Shown here piece by piece: positions 1 to 11,522 of a stretch of 64,000 nucleotides of DNA; within the stretch, counting starts at the first letter, position 1; each line of letters begins with the position of its first letter. The stretch lies in NCBI GenBank assembly GCA_021029095.1, contig JAJOHG010000041.1, forward strand, positions 217,643 through 281,642, in the 5' to 3' direction. The notes beneath the pieces were generated by a model, which was not told where the DNA came from, did not search any database, and was given only the letters and a program-made list of their open reading frames with translations. This DNA is from Phellopilus nigrolimitatus (lineage: Eukaryota; Basidiomycota; Agaricomycetes; Hymenochaetales; Hymenochaetaceae). Both the position numbers and the translations under genes were made by a program.

Positions 1-1564
1 GTCCTGGTCGGGACCCAGCTATAGAACAGGACTGCACATTCTACTCTGTTTCCCACCGACATTCGTCCGATCCGTCCGAAGACTTCGAGATTGAGGGCAA
101 TGGCCCTGCGTCATGTCTTGTACTGACTCCGAAACTCAAACCGGACGAACAGATGCCGTACTATCACCCTGCAGTCCACCATCTGGCATTCCGTTATCTA
201 AGCGCTCCTCTGTACAAGTCGCGAAACTCAGATACGCTTGAATCGAGCCATCAAGCTACCCGCGTTAGTATCGAAGTTGTTCCTCAATCAGACGCATCAG
301 ATCCCAGGGACGTAAACTCACGCTTGTACCGAACCTGTCTTGCCTTGCTAGAGACTGTGCAACGCTACGGCTGGGGCATCTCGACGAACTACCAGAAACG
401 GGTTCATCATGATTGCTTGGTATCAAGAGAGGAATATCAGGATCTTTACTTGATAATGCGCGAACGCCACAAACACCTTGTATACCAATGGCACGAGGCT
501 ACTGATCCTTTGAAGCATGTTTTCGAGGTAAGGATCACGAATTATAACAAGTCATTTGAAGCTGAAAAAAGAAAAGGACATCGGTATAGCTACGTTCCTT
601 ATGCTTTTGTGGAAGCAAGGCACATTTGCAGGACCTTCTCCTGCTCATACTCCGTCACGGAGAAGTGAAGAAGGGGAAGTGCCCTGGCGTTCTTGGCCTC
701 GCCCTCCTGGCGGATTTCTTGATTTCGGGTGAGAATATTTCTTCCATTGTGCGCAAAATAGTCGTACTGAAATAATTTGGGGCTGATTCACTCATGGCAA
801 GCTGTGGCAATGGGCTCCTCGTGCACATCTTAGTCGCCGAAGGGTACACTGGCACAGGCATAGATGTCCGCGCGCGTACGTCCTGGACGCACTACCCGCA
901 GGAAACGCAAGCACATTTGCACGTCCACGCGCTCGACCCCCTTGACATCAAGCTCGATCCCACGCATGGGAATTTGCACGCGCACCCTTTCCTTTGCCCT
1001 GGCACATTCATAATCGCAAACCACGCCGACGAGCTTTCGCCATGGACGCCCGTCCTCGCGATGCTGTGCGACGCAGCCGGCTATCTCTCCATCCCGTGCT
1101 GCGCATGGTCGTTCGACGCGCGCTTCGAGCGCGTGCAGCTCCACGAATCGGCGGCAGCGGCGTTTGCATTCGCTCTGCCGTCGGACATGGATTACGACGA
1201 GTTCGTCGCGTCGTTGCGGCTCGGCGGCGACGGTAGCGGCAAGAGTGCTTACTCAATGTTTCGCATTTGGCTCGCAAGTCTAAGTTTGCACTGCGGCTGG
1301 GAGATCGAGTGCGAGACTCTGCGGATTCCGAGCACGAGAAATTGGGCCGTCGTTGGTGAGTTCCAGCTAATCTAAATATAACTTTTTCTCAAAGAAGAGA
1401 AGTTCACTAAATATTACGTTCATATAGGGAGAAGTTATCATACTGTGAACGGATCCGATCGAGCATTCGCCACCGGAAACGCGAGGAGTATAATACAGCA
1501 GGTCCGCGAACGGGGGCTTTTCAAAACACGGAAGCCCGAAGGGAAGGCTGGTGATCACCAATAG
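1..1564 (+). CDS. TRM44: tRNA(Ser) Um44 2'-O-methyltransferase, 5'-partial
   Basis: This is the C-terminal part of the AdoMet-dependent methyltransferase that makes 2'-O-methyluridine at position 44 of serine tRNA. The open frame runs in from the window edge. I place exons at 1-527, 577-728, 802-1355 and 1428-1564, with introns of 49, 73 and 72 nt that all keep frame. The family signature is clear: DIGIATFLMLLWK, then a glycine-rich AdoMet site read across an intron (DFG|CGNGLLVHIL), then GYTGTGIDVRARTSW, a PCCAWSFDARF block and the C-terminal STRNWAVVGRSY block. The stop is at 1562-1564. The start codon lies outside the window. Frame and motifs are intact in what is visible, so I treat it as functional. 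Confidence 0.9.
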
Positions 1565-1618
1565 ACTTAGCATCACAGAAGCTATACATAAAACTATAGC
1601 CAGGTCTTCAGCCTCGAT

Positions 1619-2767
1619 TTATGCGTCACAATCCTGCTTAAGATGATCGAAGGCACTCTTTTCGTGCCAGTCACGCAGGTACTCGCATGCTCTAGAGGTT
1701 CGCGGAAGGTTCGTTTGCACGATTCCGATCCCGTGTCCTTCGCGTTCGATACGGAACGTGCATGCCTGCCAGGTAATGTAGCGAAGCCACGGTGGGAGGA
1801 AAGTGGCGAGAGCGGCAACGTGTTCTTGGGAAAGCAACTCTGCGAGGGAGTCTGAGATGGAGATGGCCAACAGGTGGTTGCTTGACCTGAAACACCTCAA
1901 AATCGAGCCCTGATTTCGAAATCAGTTGAAATTCAGGATCAAACGAGAGCTTGTGTACATACCATGTCAAGTGCAACGCCCTCGATCTTCGAGCTCCGCA
2001 CTTCCAGCGACAGCTCGACTAACACAGGAAATATTTTACTCGCATTTTCAAGCATTGGTAAGAAGCCTTACTACATCGCGGTTCACCACACCAGCTCGAG
2101 GCAGCGGAGCTGTTTCCCGAGCGGCGCTATAAGTTGCTGCACTATGTCGAAGTTGAGCTCGGGAATTGTAATACGTGGATGACGATAGGCTGTTTCTCGA
2201 TTCGGAAGAGGCCGCCAGCACGTTCTGGAACCAAGTGAGAGTCGAGTAGTCTACCTGCAGAGACAGGAGATCAGGCAGATCGTGTTCAGAGAGAGGCTCC
2301 ACGTCATCGTCGCAGTTGGTCTATACGCTTAAATGCTGCAGAGTCATGTGTTTTGCGATAAAGTGCCTCACTTTGGAATTTGATGCTGAATATCTTAGCA
2401 CGAACGACTGAAAGTTGGGAAAGTAAAGGTCCGGCAGGTCCAAAGAGTCAACTTGAGGCCCAAGGTGGAGATACAGGTTTCTGAGGTTCTTGTGCTGGTG
2501 GAGAAATGCGGTGAGTGTGTTTGTTGGGTTGGGGGATATGTCAAATAAAGACAGGTCGAAGACTGTACCAAGAGAGAGATGCAAGTATTGCAAGTTGCTG
2601 TATTGGCTAGTCAAAAACGTATGCTGTTGGGCAGCCACAATAATTCTGAATATATGCACTACGAGAATGCCTTTCCGCATTCACCCATTTATCTGAACAC
2701 AGCTCAACATACATACCCTGAAACGAGCCAGACAGTCCCTCAGAGCGATCCAGACATCTTCAGGTAG
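1619..2767 (-). pseudogene. F-box/LRR-like gene relic (copy A)
   Basis: This is a decayed paralogue of the F-box gene at 31269-32952. Shared blocks include NLQYLHLSLGTV, HLGPQVDSLDLPDLYF, KVRHFIAKHMTLQHLSV and EHDLPDLLSLQVDYSTLTW, in the same order. The F-box exon itself is missing: homology stops near 2767, just past an exon boundary. There is an in-frame stop directly after LQHLSV where the paralogue has tyrosine, and a frameshift after the ESR that follows NVLAAS. It is therefore not expected to make a product. The family would act as substrate receptors of SCF ubiquitin ligases, but that is family knowledge and not visible here. Confidence 0.75.
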
Positions 2768-3186
2768 AACTCATTCCTTCTATTGTTTCAGGTTTGTACA
2801 TGTAGTGTAGGTAGTAGGTAGTATATTATTGATGAAGGAACACCGGCTTAGCAAAATATATAATACAAAAATATGCACTATTTACTCCGGTGAATTATGC
2901 TCCGGAAGCCGGCAGTTGGTCATCTCCTACAATTCGTTTCTGGATATTGAGGGCAAACGAAAAACGAGGTGTAATGAACGACTATCCTATTTCATTCTAT
3001 ATTCTTGTATGGAATCCTCAATACGGTACCAAGAACATATTTGCCTTGCACCGTCGGTCAAGCAAATGAGACACCGATATATCCATCGGGATGCTTTACT
3101 TTGTAATGCGCATGGTACAGATTATAAATTCGACAAACTCTGCTGTTCTCTCTTTTCTTCTTCCTTCGACCGGGCAGTCATAATAG
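2768..3186. other. non-coding, diverged flank of the inverted repeat
   Basis: No convincing gene. The last part (about 3110-3186) still matches, with indels, the sequence outside the other inverted-repeat arm near 30540-30610. It therefore looks like older duplicated sequence that has diverged further than the core repeat. Confidence 0.4.
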
Positions 3187-4272
3187 CTTCCGAGAACGGC
3201 AGAAGATGTCAGTACTTAATTTCAGGAGCGTACTGCGAGCGGCAAATAACACACCATGAGATGACAGCAAGAGCCGTAAGGGTCCAAGTCAGACATAGGA
3301 GTCTTGCGATGCCACACGGCATCCTCGGAGGCCCAGGAGGCTGACGCCGCTGACTGCGCAAAGCTAGACAGCGGCTTGCTTCGACTGGACACATCCGAGC
3401 AGCGCCAACTTCCGCGCAGCAGACATGTCTGCCACCCCGCCGACAGCGCACAGCTGGACGGGGCTGACACCATCGGTCTAGCTACATTACGGAAGTCGAG
3501 GGCTGGCTCCGTACGACGTGAACTTCCGCGGCTATTCGCCAGCAGACCTGTCCGCCTCCGCTCCGTTGGCGGCCGAAGCCGGGCGGAGCTGAGACCACAT
3601 CGGAATGCCACATTATGGAAGTTGAGAGGTCGCCCAAGTCGACGGACGGCGAAACACAAGGGTCTTGATTTGTCGTAACATGAATACAGCGAGGAGTGAT
3701 AGGTGGAGTATGGGAGAAGGACTCGGACAGGGTACTGCTAGGCGAGTATGTGTCTGAGAAGTGAAGATATTAGTGGCAAGGAGGTATGCCGCCAAATGGC
3801 TACTCACATTCAAGAAGCAGCATCGTCATTCAGCCATAAAAATGGGCCGCAAGAGTAGAAGGGTAATTTTCGACGACGAGATGGTCGCATTGGGTGATCA
3901 TGGTGGTATGCGCTGGTTAGGCTGACGGTAGTTAGGTGGCACACACTCTGCTCAATGGGACGTCAGGGAAGCTGCGATGAGTGGAGGAGAGCTGCTTACC
4001 TGGATTAATGAGCGGCATACGGTGGAGTCCTCATGCTGAGGTAGGAGTTTTTCTCGCAGAAGAGGTGGTGGTAGGAGGGAAAGAGAGGCTGACGATGGAG
4101 GGCGCGAAGGGACGCGACTTTATGCGGTCCAAGACAAAGTTCGAACTCCGACACAGCACGTGATCATCTTGACCATATTCTCGGGACGGGTATGACGCAC
4201 TGCAGATCCTTCGGCTGGATGCTCTTCAGTTGCAAACACCAAATTCGCTACTTCTTCAGCCGCAATCTTTCT
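3187..4272 (+). repeat. 1,086-bp inverted repeat, arm 1
   Basis: This block matches 29452-30537 in reverse complement. Paired positions always sum to 33724 across the whole block, so there are no net indels, and only a few substitutions were seen when reading corresponding frames. It contains no recognisable gene: the open frames on both strands are short and low in recognisable motifs. I see no terminal repeats, target duplication or transposase, so its nature (unclassified repeat or segmental duplication) is open. Confidence 0.8.
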
Positions 4273-4989
4273 ACTTTGGTAGTGGGCCATTGCTGCGCAT
4301 GGCAGGCTACGATTCCTTTTCTTTTTCTAAATCCTTACCATTAGCTTTAGGGTCCATCCGCGGGAGCAGCCGTCACGTGTGCCGAGGCGTATTTCGTGTC
4401 CGTCGCAGACGTCGTCCCGATTTCCCGTGGTGGTGGCGGAGAGGAGGCGGCGGCAACAATCATAGTGAGTGCTCACAGGAACATCAATTTTATCTCCTTT
4501 CGACGTGACAGGCTTTCTTACACTTGCCAGCTGCACGACACCGCTCAGCGCCTCCGGTACGCGCTCTTCCTCCTCCCGCCGCTCCTGTGCCTTCTCCCGC
4601 CGTCGCGCGCACGCGCGACCAGTTCGCTCGCCGCGCTGCTGCAGATGCTCGTGCAGGCCGAGCGCACGCGCGCGCACGCCTGCAGCTCCTGTGGCTTGAC
4701 TCCGCCGCGCGGTCCGTGCACCTGCGCTGCGCGGGGCGAGCAAGTGGTGGTGGAGCAGGCAGCGCGCGGAGGGTGCTTGCGCACTAGGCGACTGGGAAGT
4801 GCGAGAGATGGCGGTAAAGTTGGGCTTGGACGTGGGTGGGGTGCAGATGATAGTGCAGTGGGAGAGGGTGCGTTGAGGGCGGGAGTAAGAGCAGGAGTGG
4901 TGCTCTCCTGGGCGGCTTTCGCCCGAGCGAATATAAGTAGAGGGACAACCGCTCGTTCCCCACCAGCCCCCAAGTCCGCCCAGCATCGA
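4273..4989. other. GC-rich stretch without an assignable gene
   Basis: Several overlapping frames are open on both strands (for example 4396-5154 plus and 4327-5205 minus), as expected of GC-rich DNA. None shows a domain or family motif. It may include decayed exons of the remnant that follows. I see no other feature. Confidence 0.3.
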
Positions 4990-5830
4990 GCAGCGTGCGT
5001 GGCTTATGCAGTCTGGAAACGAGGCCCAGGGGAAGATTTTGCTCAAGCAGTTGATGTCCGGGTAAGTTTTTTCTTTCCTTTTCGACTCATCTTTGTGTAT
5101 GATGCGGCTTCCGTACGCTTCGATATATCCTTTATGTTGCAATCCTCCCTTTGAGCCGAAGATCTCTTTTCTTATTGCTTCCCTGTCCGATCGACTAGGG
5201 AACACTTGTACTCATGAAAATTCATACAGTACTCTCTGAAACTCTGGTTTCGGCGACCCGTCTCAGGGTATCCCCAGTCCGCACCCCTGCCTTACCTACC
5301 CTCCCAAGTCGTACGGCCCTTTCCCCGCAGACGCTTATCAAGCACAGTATATCCAAGAGCCGCCGCGCGACTTCCAGCCTCAGGCTCCGCAAGTACAGCA
5401 GCAAACCCCCTCTCCGAGTCGCAAGTCCATGTTCCATTTCATTCCGCCTTTCGACGCCCTTGTGTCGACTGACCGTCGCAGCCGCCTCTTCTGGAGTAAA
5501 GAAAGCTGATCTGGTCGTGCTCGTGCCCGACCGCGAGACTCCGAGGACGCCTGGACGTCGCTCGCCACGGATCCGAAGCGCACAATGATGGAGAACCTCA
5601 TGGACCAACTGACCCGCTGTCAGGGCCCTCCGCCACAGCGCCAGCTTGACTCGGACAGCCCCGAGCCGGGTCCGCTGAGCGAGCCCATCCATTTCCACGA
5701 AGGTGCAGGACGCCCCCAAGTCGCGGGCCCCTAGCTCGCTGCGCGGGTCACCGCCTCGGGCGTGGGGTCTGGATATGCAGCGCAGTGACCCGTTCGGACC
5801 TTACTCTGCATACCATTGCCATGCGGATAG
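4990..5830 (+). pseudogene. remnant of a Pro/Gln-rich protein gene
   Basis: Read in changing frames, the plus strand gives GNEAQGKILLKQLMSG up to a GTAAGT donor (about 5060), then QPQAPQVQQQTPSPSRKSMF followed by HFIPPFDALVSTD, then WTSLATDPKRTMMENLMDQL. The codon-like texture and splice donor suggest real exons. The frame breaks (a stop after FWSKES, further shifts near 5700) show decay. The pattern reminds me of the low-complexity N-terminus of fungal mRNA-decapping scaffold proteins of the Edc4/Pdc1 type, but this is recollection and unverified. A hAT end at 6065 truncates it downstream. Confidence 0.3.
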
Positions 5831-5899
5831 ACCGGTCTCACCGACCATCTGAGCTTTTAATGACCCCTTCTGCCAGTCGAACCAGCAGTTCCCACCCGT

Positions 5900-6065
5900 A
5901 GCCAATGGATCGCGGGTCCCGTGGGTCACCCACCATACCGGTCCTGACCCAGACCCACAGGTTATGAATGACCCACATATCCGGGTTATGCATGGGTCTA
6001 GATATGCATTTTGAAAATCTCATACCCGTGCAAATGAGTCCGGGTCTACCCGCGCATATCCCCTA
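5900..6065 (-). mobile_element. solitary hAT right-end fragment
   Basis: This is the same subterminal sequence as the right ends at 24743-24918 and 25329-25500: CCGTGGGTCA-type inverted blocks, a TTTTGAAAATCTCATACCCG stretch, and a terminus ending in ATCCCCTA (TAGGGGAT read inwards). The opposite end was not found upstream, so this is a deletion remnant or the partner end has been lost. The sequence just outside (6066-6122) looks like a coding exon, so the element probably sat inside a gene. Confidence 0.55.
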
Positions 6066-6122
6066 GCTCGATATCATCGCGAGTAAAATAAAGCTAGGAC
6101 ATTGAAAATGCGGGGCCTACGC
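6066..6122 (+). pseudogene. exon of an unknown gene, split by the 5.1-kb element
   Basis: Reading 6066-6122 and jumping over the inserted element to 11230 gives one continuous coding frame: DIENAGPTPEQF, then AEIYSSDPGLDREFKQ. The repeated 7 bp CCTACGC sits exactly at the junction. The second half lies at about 11230-11300. I do not recognise the protein. The exon is strong evidence that the 5.1-kb element inserted into a gene. Confidence 0.5.
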
Positions 6123-7365
6123 CACTGCTGCCAGCCAACTGATTCATTCAAGGCCAGCAAATGCTTGCTTGCGCAAAGTGTATGAAGCCCAGGTATAGCT
6201 GGTTAACTTTGGGCCAGCTACGCTACAGGCATTGAATAATAGGTATACCAGCTGCTTGTGCTTTATTAGGCAGTGTTAGCTAATTAAACTACTTTATAAT
6301 ACGACACTGGGTATTATTAAATGTATATGCCTCGCAGAGAATTTTTTGCTTTTAAATATTGATCTAATCACTAATCTTTGCTTCTTTAGTATTAGACTGC
6401 AGCCCATCAAACATCTGACAGGTGGCCTCGGCCTTGGCCTATGGAGGGTGATGCACTGCCGCCCTTTTCCCATTATATAATTCAAACTCTAATCAGTGCC
6501 GCCGCCCGCCGTTACCGCCGCACTTACTTATAGGACTGCTGACAGGCCGCTCATCGTCGCCCGCCCTCGCGCTCACTGTTCTCAATGTTGTGCTCTTTTT
6601 TTTTCTTCTTTTTTTTACTTCAATTTTTTTTGTACATTATAATCTAGCTACCGGACATAACTAAAATGAAAGGATATACTTATTTACTTTGAAAAATGAC
6701 TGGGGGAGCAGTCGAGGAGCGGCAAACAAAAAGAAAAGAAAAAAAAGGCGGAGCGGCTCCTTTTGCCGATCGCCCGCCTGCTTTCCCGTCCTGTGCATCG
6801 TTTCCGGTCCGCTCGTTCCCTAGCTGCCTGTGTGCGTACCCCGGAGGGCTTGCTCGCCCGTTCGCGGTATGCGGCGCACCGTTCCGCATTTCCGTGCTTC
6901 CTATCCAACTGCCACCCCCACGTTCCTTAGCCAGCCCGCTGTATCTCGCTAGCGCGGAGGTTTGCTCGTCCCCGCTGAGTAGTCAGAGATTGGCAACGCC
7001 AACTCACACATCCACATAAAAGCACTCACCAAAATTCGGCCGCGCCGCCACGGTGAGGCAGCGGCAGCGCGAGGCTCACTCTCTTGCGGAGATCACGCGC
7101 GAGGACGAGCGCGGGGAGCTCAGTTGAGGCGAACGCGGAGACGGATAAGCGGCGCTGGTCCTGGCTGACCTTGACGTGCAAGCGTCACCAGCGCTTGGTC
7201 GATGCGAGCAGGCACTCGCTGCGGTACGTCACAGCAGAAAGCCATACATCCTACTTTATTTCCTGCTGCACCCCTCGGCCCTTAGTCCACCCGTAAGGAG
7301 GTGTTTCGAGTGAGGATCGGTCAAAGCGAAAGCAAGGTACGAATAAACAGCTGAAAGTCGAAGCA

Positions 7366-8036
7366 ATCAGGAAGTGACTTTCGTAGCGGCAGCATCGGTA
7401 GCAGCTGCGACGGCAGGACTGACCATTTTGCTGTCCTTGTAACGCACAAGAGGGGGAGGGTACATATGCGGCGGCCTTCGCGCAAATGGACACGGACAAC
7501 TGTGTACCAAGAAGTCACCATAGAAAGGAGAATGAATGAGACACGAGACGCACCGTTCGAGGGAATGGTGCACGAGACGCAGAAGGCGACCTTGAGGTAG
7601 AGTTTCAGGGATCACGTATTCTACTCAAAAATCAGGCGAGGAATCCTCGAAAGTGAAGTTTCGGCTTACCCTAATAGACCGACATCTCTGAGATGTCACA
7701 GACAGCGGCGGACTCGACCATGTCGCGCACAGTGAAGCACCTGATGGCCTTATCCTTGGGAACACAGCGCGAGCAGTTCGAGCCGCGCATGAGCCTGTTG
7801 CAGGGGCCATCGAGGGACACAAGGCGAAGACGTCGCGGATGATTGCAGGTTCGACCATGTCGCGCACAGTAAAGCGCTTGATGGCCTTGTTCTTGGGTAC
7901 ACAGCGCGAGCAGTTCGAGTAGCGCATGAACCTGGCGTGGAAGCCGGTGGGGGCAAGATAAAGAGACAGAGTTATAAGCAGAGACGATGAGCACGACGAG
8001 CACGACGACGTTGACGACGAGCACGAAACTCAACAT
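7366..8036 (-). pseudogene. RPS26: captured RPS26 gene fragment (copy 1)
   Basis: The minus strand encodes broken pieces of 40S ribosomal protein eS26, a small-subunit protein near the mRNA exit. Visible blocks are [51 protein letters not shown] and, in a shifted frame, KMVSPAVAAATDAA. The CVPKDKAI exon occurs twice in tandem (about 7680-7800 and 7815-7927), the second time as [18 protein letters not shown]. Frames shift between blocks and the N-terminus is missing, so it is a non-functional captured fragment. Splice-like borders are still present, so genomic DNA rather than mRNA was captured. Confidence 0.8.
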
Positions 8037-9149
8037 GTCACGAGTGACTTACCGGAATAGGTCATCACTTTCGTCCAAATAAAGTATGTTTTGGATCAAA
8101 TGATATTGATGGGCTCGCCACAGCTACAAAACATAGCTGTAGCGCTCCAACCTCTCAATTATAAATCGCAATTAATTTACTTTATAATTATACATCATAT
8201 AATCTTTCTTTTTAGAAAAAATTAGATCTTTGTAAATGCTATATATCAAGTTATTAACCCGATAATGCAAATATCGAGTTTTCCTTCGTGTTGGCTTTGT
8301 AGTGCTATATACAGGGTTCCCGAAGCACTGTAAGTATTTAGTATAGGTTTCTAGTACATACTTCTTCGAAATTGGAAAGTTTAAGTACCTGAGAAAGCCT
8401 ACATCTTGTGTATAATAGCTTTTAGTATGGGATACACTGTATGCAGCAGTTTCGGGTCTGTTAGATTTCTCCTACATCTGAAAGGGCATTTAATCACATA
8501 GATGCTATTCATACAAGACTATATAGTATATTTATATCATTGAAAAAATCCCTGAGCTGTTTAAGAGCTGGACAGTTGCACTGGAAGGCAAAGATGCTGC
8601 AAAAAGCTGTTTTCCAAGCTGTGGCAAATTCTGAATATTTTATGGGCACATAAAAATTATTTTGTTGTTATCTTGAAGCACTTTTAATACACACAATGAC
8701 CCCTATATTTTTTGTTTGGGAGTTGTCTATGAAATTACAAGGTGTCAAGGCTTCGAACTGGTAAGACAGAACTGGTTTCAAGAAAAGCAAACCGATCTTC
8801 AGCTTTGAACGTACCTGTTTCCTAGATCTACATATTCTAGACCCTCATCCAGTAATCAAGGTACATTAAAAGTTTATAAACATGTTAAAGACATGTGTCA
8901 TAAAGTTTGGGCCCGTTTGGCCCAGCCGATCGAGGTCGAAAATTGTTTTAGTGAAAAGTAGCACAGATTCCGTTTGTACGTTAACTAAATGCGTTATCTG
9001 TCAGCATCGTACCCGTCCTGGAATGTATAAATTTTTGAGGAGATAAAGAGCAGGTGTTAAAATATAACTACACGGTTTTAAGCCAATCCGTTGCGTGTAT
9101 GAATTGCAAAAAACGAAACAGTTGTGCGCTAACGCGAGCGCTTACGAGC

Positions 9150-10050
9150 GCTTGCGCGGTTCGACACAACTTTCGCACGGTTGAACTTGCGTGCTCGCTG
9201 GGATCGACTTGCTCAACAACGTCGTTCACGACATCCAGGACCGTAAATAGCTCAAGGTAAGCGTTCAAACACTCAGGGGGCCCATACATAACTAACTTTC
9301 TTGCTTTTATATCTATTCTATGTATTCAGGAGTCGCTAACACAGCTGTCGACGACGATAAGGCACGGGTGCACCGACTTCGCCGCGACGAACCTCAAAGG
9401 TACTACGCGCCCGCCGCGCCGGAGCCCGTGCAGCACAAGACACTCCCGCAAGCGCTCGGGGGTGCAGCGACGACCACGGCGCAGGCACTGCAAAGCACGA
9501 GCACCGGGCCCGATGAGAAGACGACGACATACCAAGCGGGCCTCTGGGACAGGGTGCGTGTTCTTTACATCTTTCTCTCCTCTCTTTTCTTTCTTATCTT
9601 AGTCTGCTTGAAAGACGCGCGTCTCACGCAAGACAGGACGATCCGCACGCACTTCCTGCGTCTCTGGAAGGCGACACTCATCAACGTAATGGCGGGCACG
9701 CTCAAGGTGTTGCAGGCGGCCTCCGCATCGCGGCCCGAACACGACACGGCGAAGCAGACGTTCAAAACCGTGGTCCCGCGAGGCAGGAACAATCGCGGCT
9801 CGAAGTCGAGAACGCCGAGGACGACCTCGTGCAGAAGACGGAGGTTGCGACCACCTGAGAACGCGCTTCCAAGCTCGATTTAATCGATGGTACGTCCTCG
9901 CGCTCGATGCCGGACTGAATATGCCCTTATTGCAGCCTGAACCCCTGAAGAACCTGAACAAACTCGTCGGGCTCAATTCGCCTACCACGCGTCCGCTGCC
10001 GAGGCGCTCTCTGCCACAATCGCGTGCGCGCTTGCGCGTCGACACACAAA
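9150..10050 (+). pseudogene. captured BAR-domain protein gene fragment (copy 1)
   Basis: Degenerate exons resemble the fungal Gvp36/endophilin-like BAR proteins that bind curved Golgi and endocytic membranes. Recognisable blocks in changing frames are HKTLPQALGGAATTTA, DARLTQDRTIRTHFLRLWKA, then RLEVENAEDDLVQKTEVATT and PEPLKNLNKLV followed by RAQFAYHASAAEALSATI. A GTGCGTG donor follows the WDR at 9555. Frame changes and stops show that it is broken. The family call comes from the pattern of the helical BAR segment and has not been searched. Confidence 0.6.
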
Positions 10051-10162
10051 TCTGTCACGACGAGCAGCTGCGGCTCCTTAAACGAGCGCGTGAGGTCACC
10101 TCCAACGCGCACATCGCCCTCGTCTGTCTCCCCGTTGCATACCGATAGCACCGACTCCGCCA

Positions 10163-10494
10163 ATCTCTCTTGCGGATGCGGCACGCTCGGCGTCCAAAGC
10201 GAAGCGCAAGGTCATCTTCAAACGCGCAGAGTCGTACGTGAAGAGCTATGTTTCGAAGGGGAAGGAGGAGGTGCGCCTGAAGCGCGCGGCCCGCGCTGCG
10301 GGCGACTTCTACGTCCCGGCAGAGCCGAAAGTGTACTTCGTTGACCGTATCCGCGGTATCAACGAAATCGCACCGAAGCCACGTAAGTTTCTGCAGCTCC
10401 TCTGCCTGCTCCAGATCAACAACGGTGTTTTCGTAAAGGTCACGAAGGCGACGCAGCAGATGCTCCGTCTCGTCGAGCCTTACATTACTTACGG
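10163..10494 (+). pseudogene. RPL7: captured RPL7 exon (copy 1)
   Basis: This is a clean exon of 60S ribosomal protein uL30 (L7): [63 protein letters not shown] and [10 protein letters not shown]. It ends exactly at a GT donor, where the next exon of a real RPL7 gene would be joined, but that exon is absent. There is no start codon of its own, and it is fused upstream to the BAR fragment. It is the best-preserved of the three captured pieces, with no internal stop in this exon, which fits a recent capture. Confidence 0.85.
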
Positions 10495-11231
10495 GTGCGC
10501 AATTCTTCTCTTGCGCGGGTGCGGCGTGCTCGGATACTCTGGCCTTCCGAATCCCTTCTCCCCCTTTCGTAATTAATGCGCGCCGCTTGCTCCTTGCAAG
10601 TGGCAACTCTTGTTTAATTTAATCTCACATATAATTACCCCCCCCTCCCTCCCCCATATGGTTTTAAATAGAGAAAAAAGAAGAGTGCAAGAACAATAGA
10701 ATAGACAGTAATAACTACAGTATGCAAAATATACTAATTTATTTGATGAGTTTTTGGTTGAGCTACGCGAAGGCGGCGGCAAACAGTGAGCGGGAGGCGG
10801 GATGTCTGCTTATGTGATCCCGACGAATCGGCGCGCGATGGATAAATAAATAGAAGCATCCAAATGTATTTGTAATTAGTCCCCTGCCCCGATGGCAATG
10901 ATATCACATCAATCAAACTTCAGGGCACAATCATAGAAGCTCCCTGTAAACTATAATCATGACACCCCTGATATTTTTAGTTTTTTGATAATAAAGAGAA
11001 TTAAATTAAGTACTATTTAAAAAAGTGGCCCCTAGGCTGCTCGGATATCATTAAAAAACCCAAAATCGCTTTTTTCGGCCTGCCAGATAGCTGACCAAGC
11101 CTGCTACACAGTGAATTCAATCCCGGCAGCAACGCTGGCTTGAATTATTCAATGAATGCAGGGCCTCATACACTTTTGCCATGCTAAGCATTCGCTGGTT
11201 GGTATTGAATTATCTTCCTGGTAGGACTGCC

Positions 11232-11522
11232 TACGCCGGAGCAGTTCGCAGAGATCTACAGTAGCGATCCCGGACTCGATAGAGAATTCAAGCAAGTGAC
11301 GCATTTTCATTCTTTTCGCAGCAATTTTCTTACTATTTCCATAGAACCCCACACTCAATACGAGAACAAGTCGGTACCTACCAAAAGTCTCTTTTCCTCC
11401 GTTGCGACCAGAGACAACACTCGAACCAGCCGATCATCTATTCCTATGACGTACTACTCGTTTTATTTCTTCTCAGCAAAGCGAGTGGTACGTCATAAGG
11501 TACAGTGCACGTGATAATACCC
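11232..11522. other. short non-coding spacer
   Basis: The first ~70 bp finish the split exon described at 6066-6122. The rest, up to the ATG of the Ca2+-ATPase relic at 11523, shows no gene and could hold its former promoter. I see no other feature. Confidence 0.3.

Larger units (their letters stand above)
6123..11229 (+). mobile_element. 5,107-bp gene-capturing hAT-like element, copy 1
   Basis: A non-autonomous DNA transposon with no transposase. Its ends are imperfect inverted repeats (CACTGCTGCCAG at the left, CTGGTAGGACTG at the right). The similarity continues inwards for roughly 70 bp, including an AGTGTATGA(A/G)GCCC block in both ends. It is flanked by CCTACGC on both sides; an eighth base also matches. 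Every landmark recurs at 16352-21458 with a constant offset of 10,229, so there are no indels between copies, and I noticed no substitution. Inside are fragments of RPS26 (minus), a BAR-domain protein gene and RPL7 (both plus). About 8040-9130 is AT-rich and empty. The TIR and TSD type suggests mobilisation by a hAT transposase. Confidence 0.85.

Noticed and set aside
4327..5205. 292-codon minus-strand open frame
   Set aside because: No domain or splice structure. Composition is typical of antisense GC-rich sequence, and coding-like blocks are on the plus strand.
6696..7296. Open frames in the left part of the 5.1-kb element
   Set aside because: No motif. The segment around 7030-7140 has a coding-like texture (QREAHSLAEITREDERGEL) and may be a fourth captured exon, but it is too short to support.
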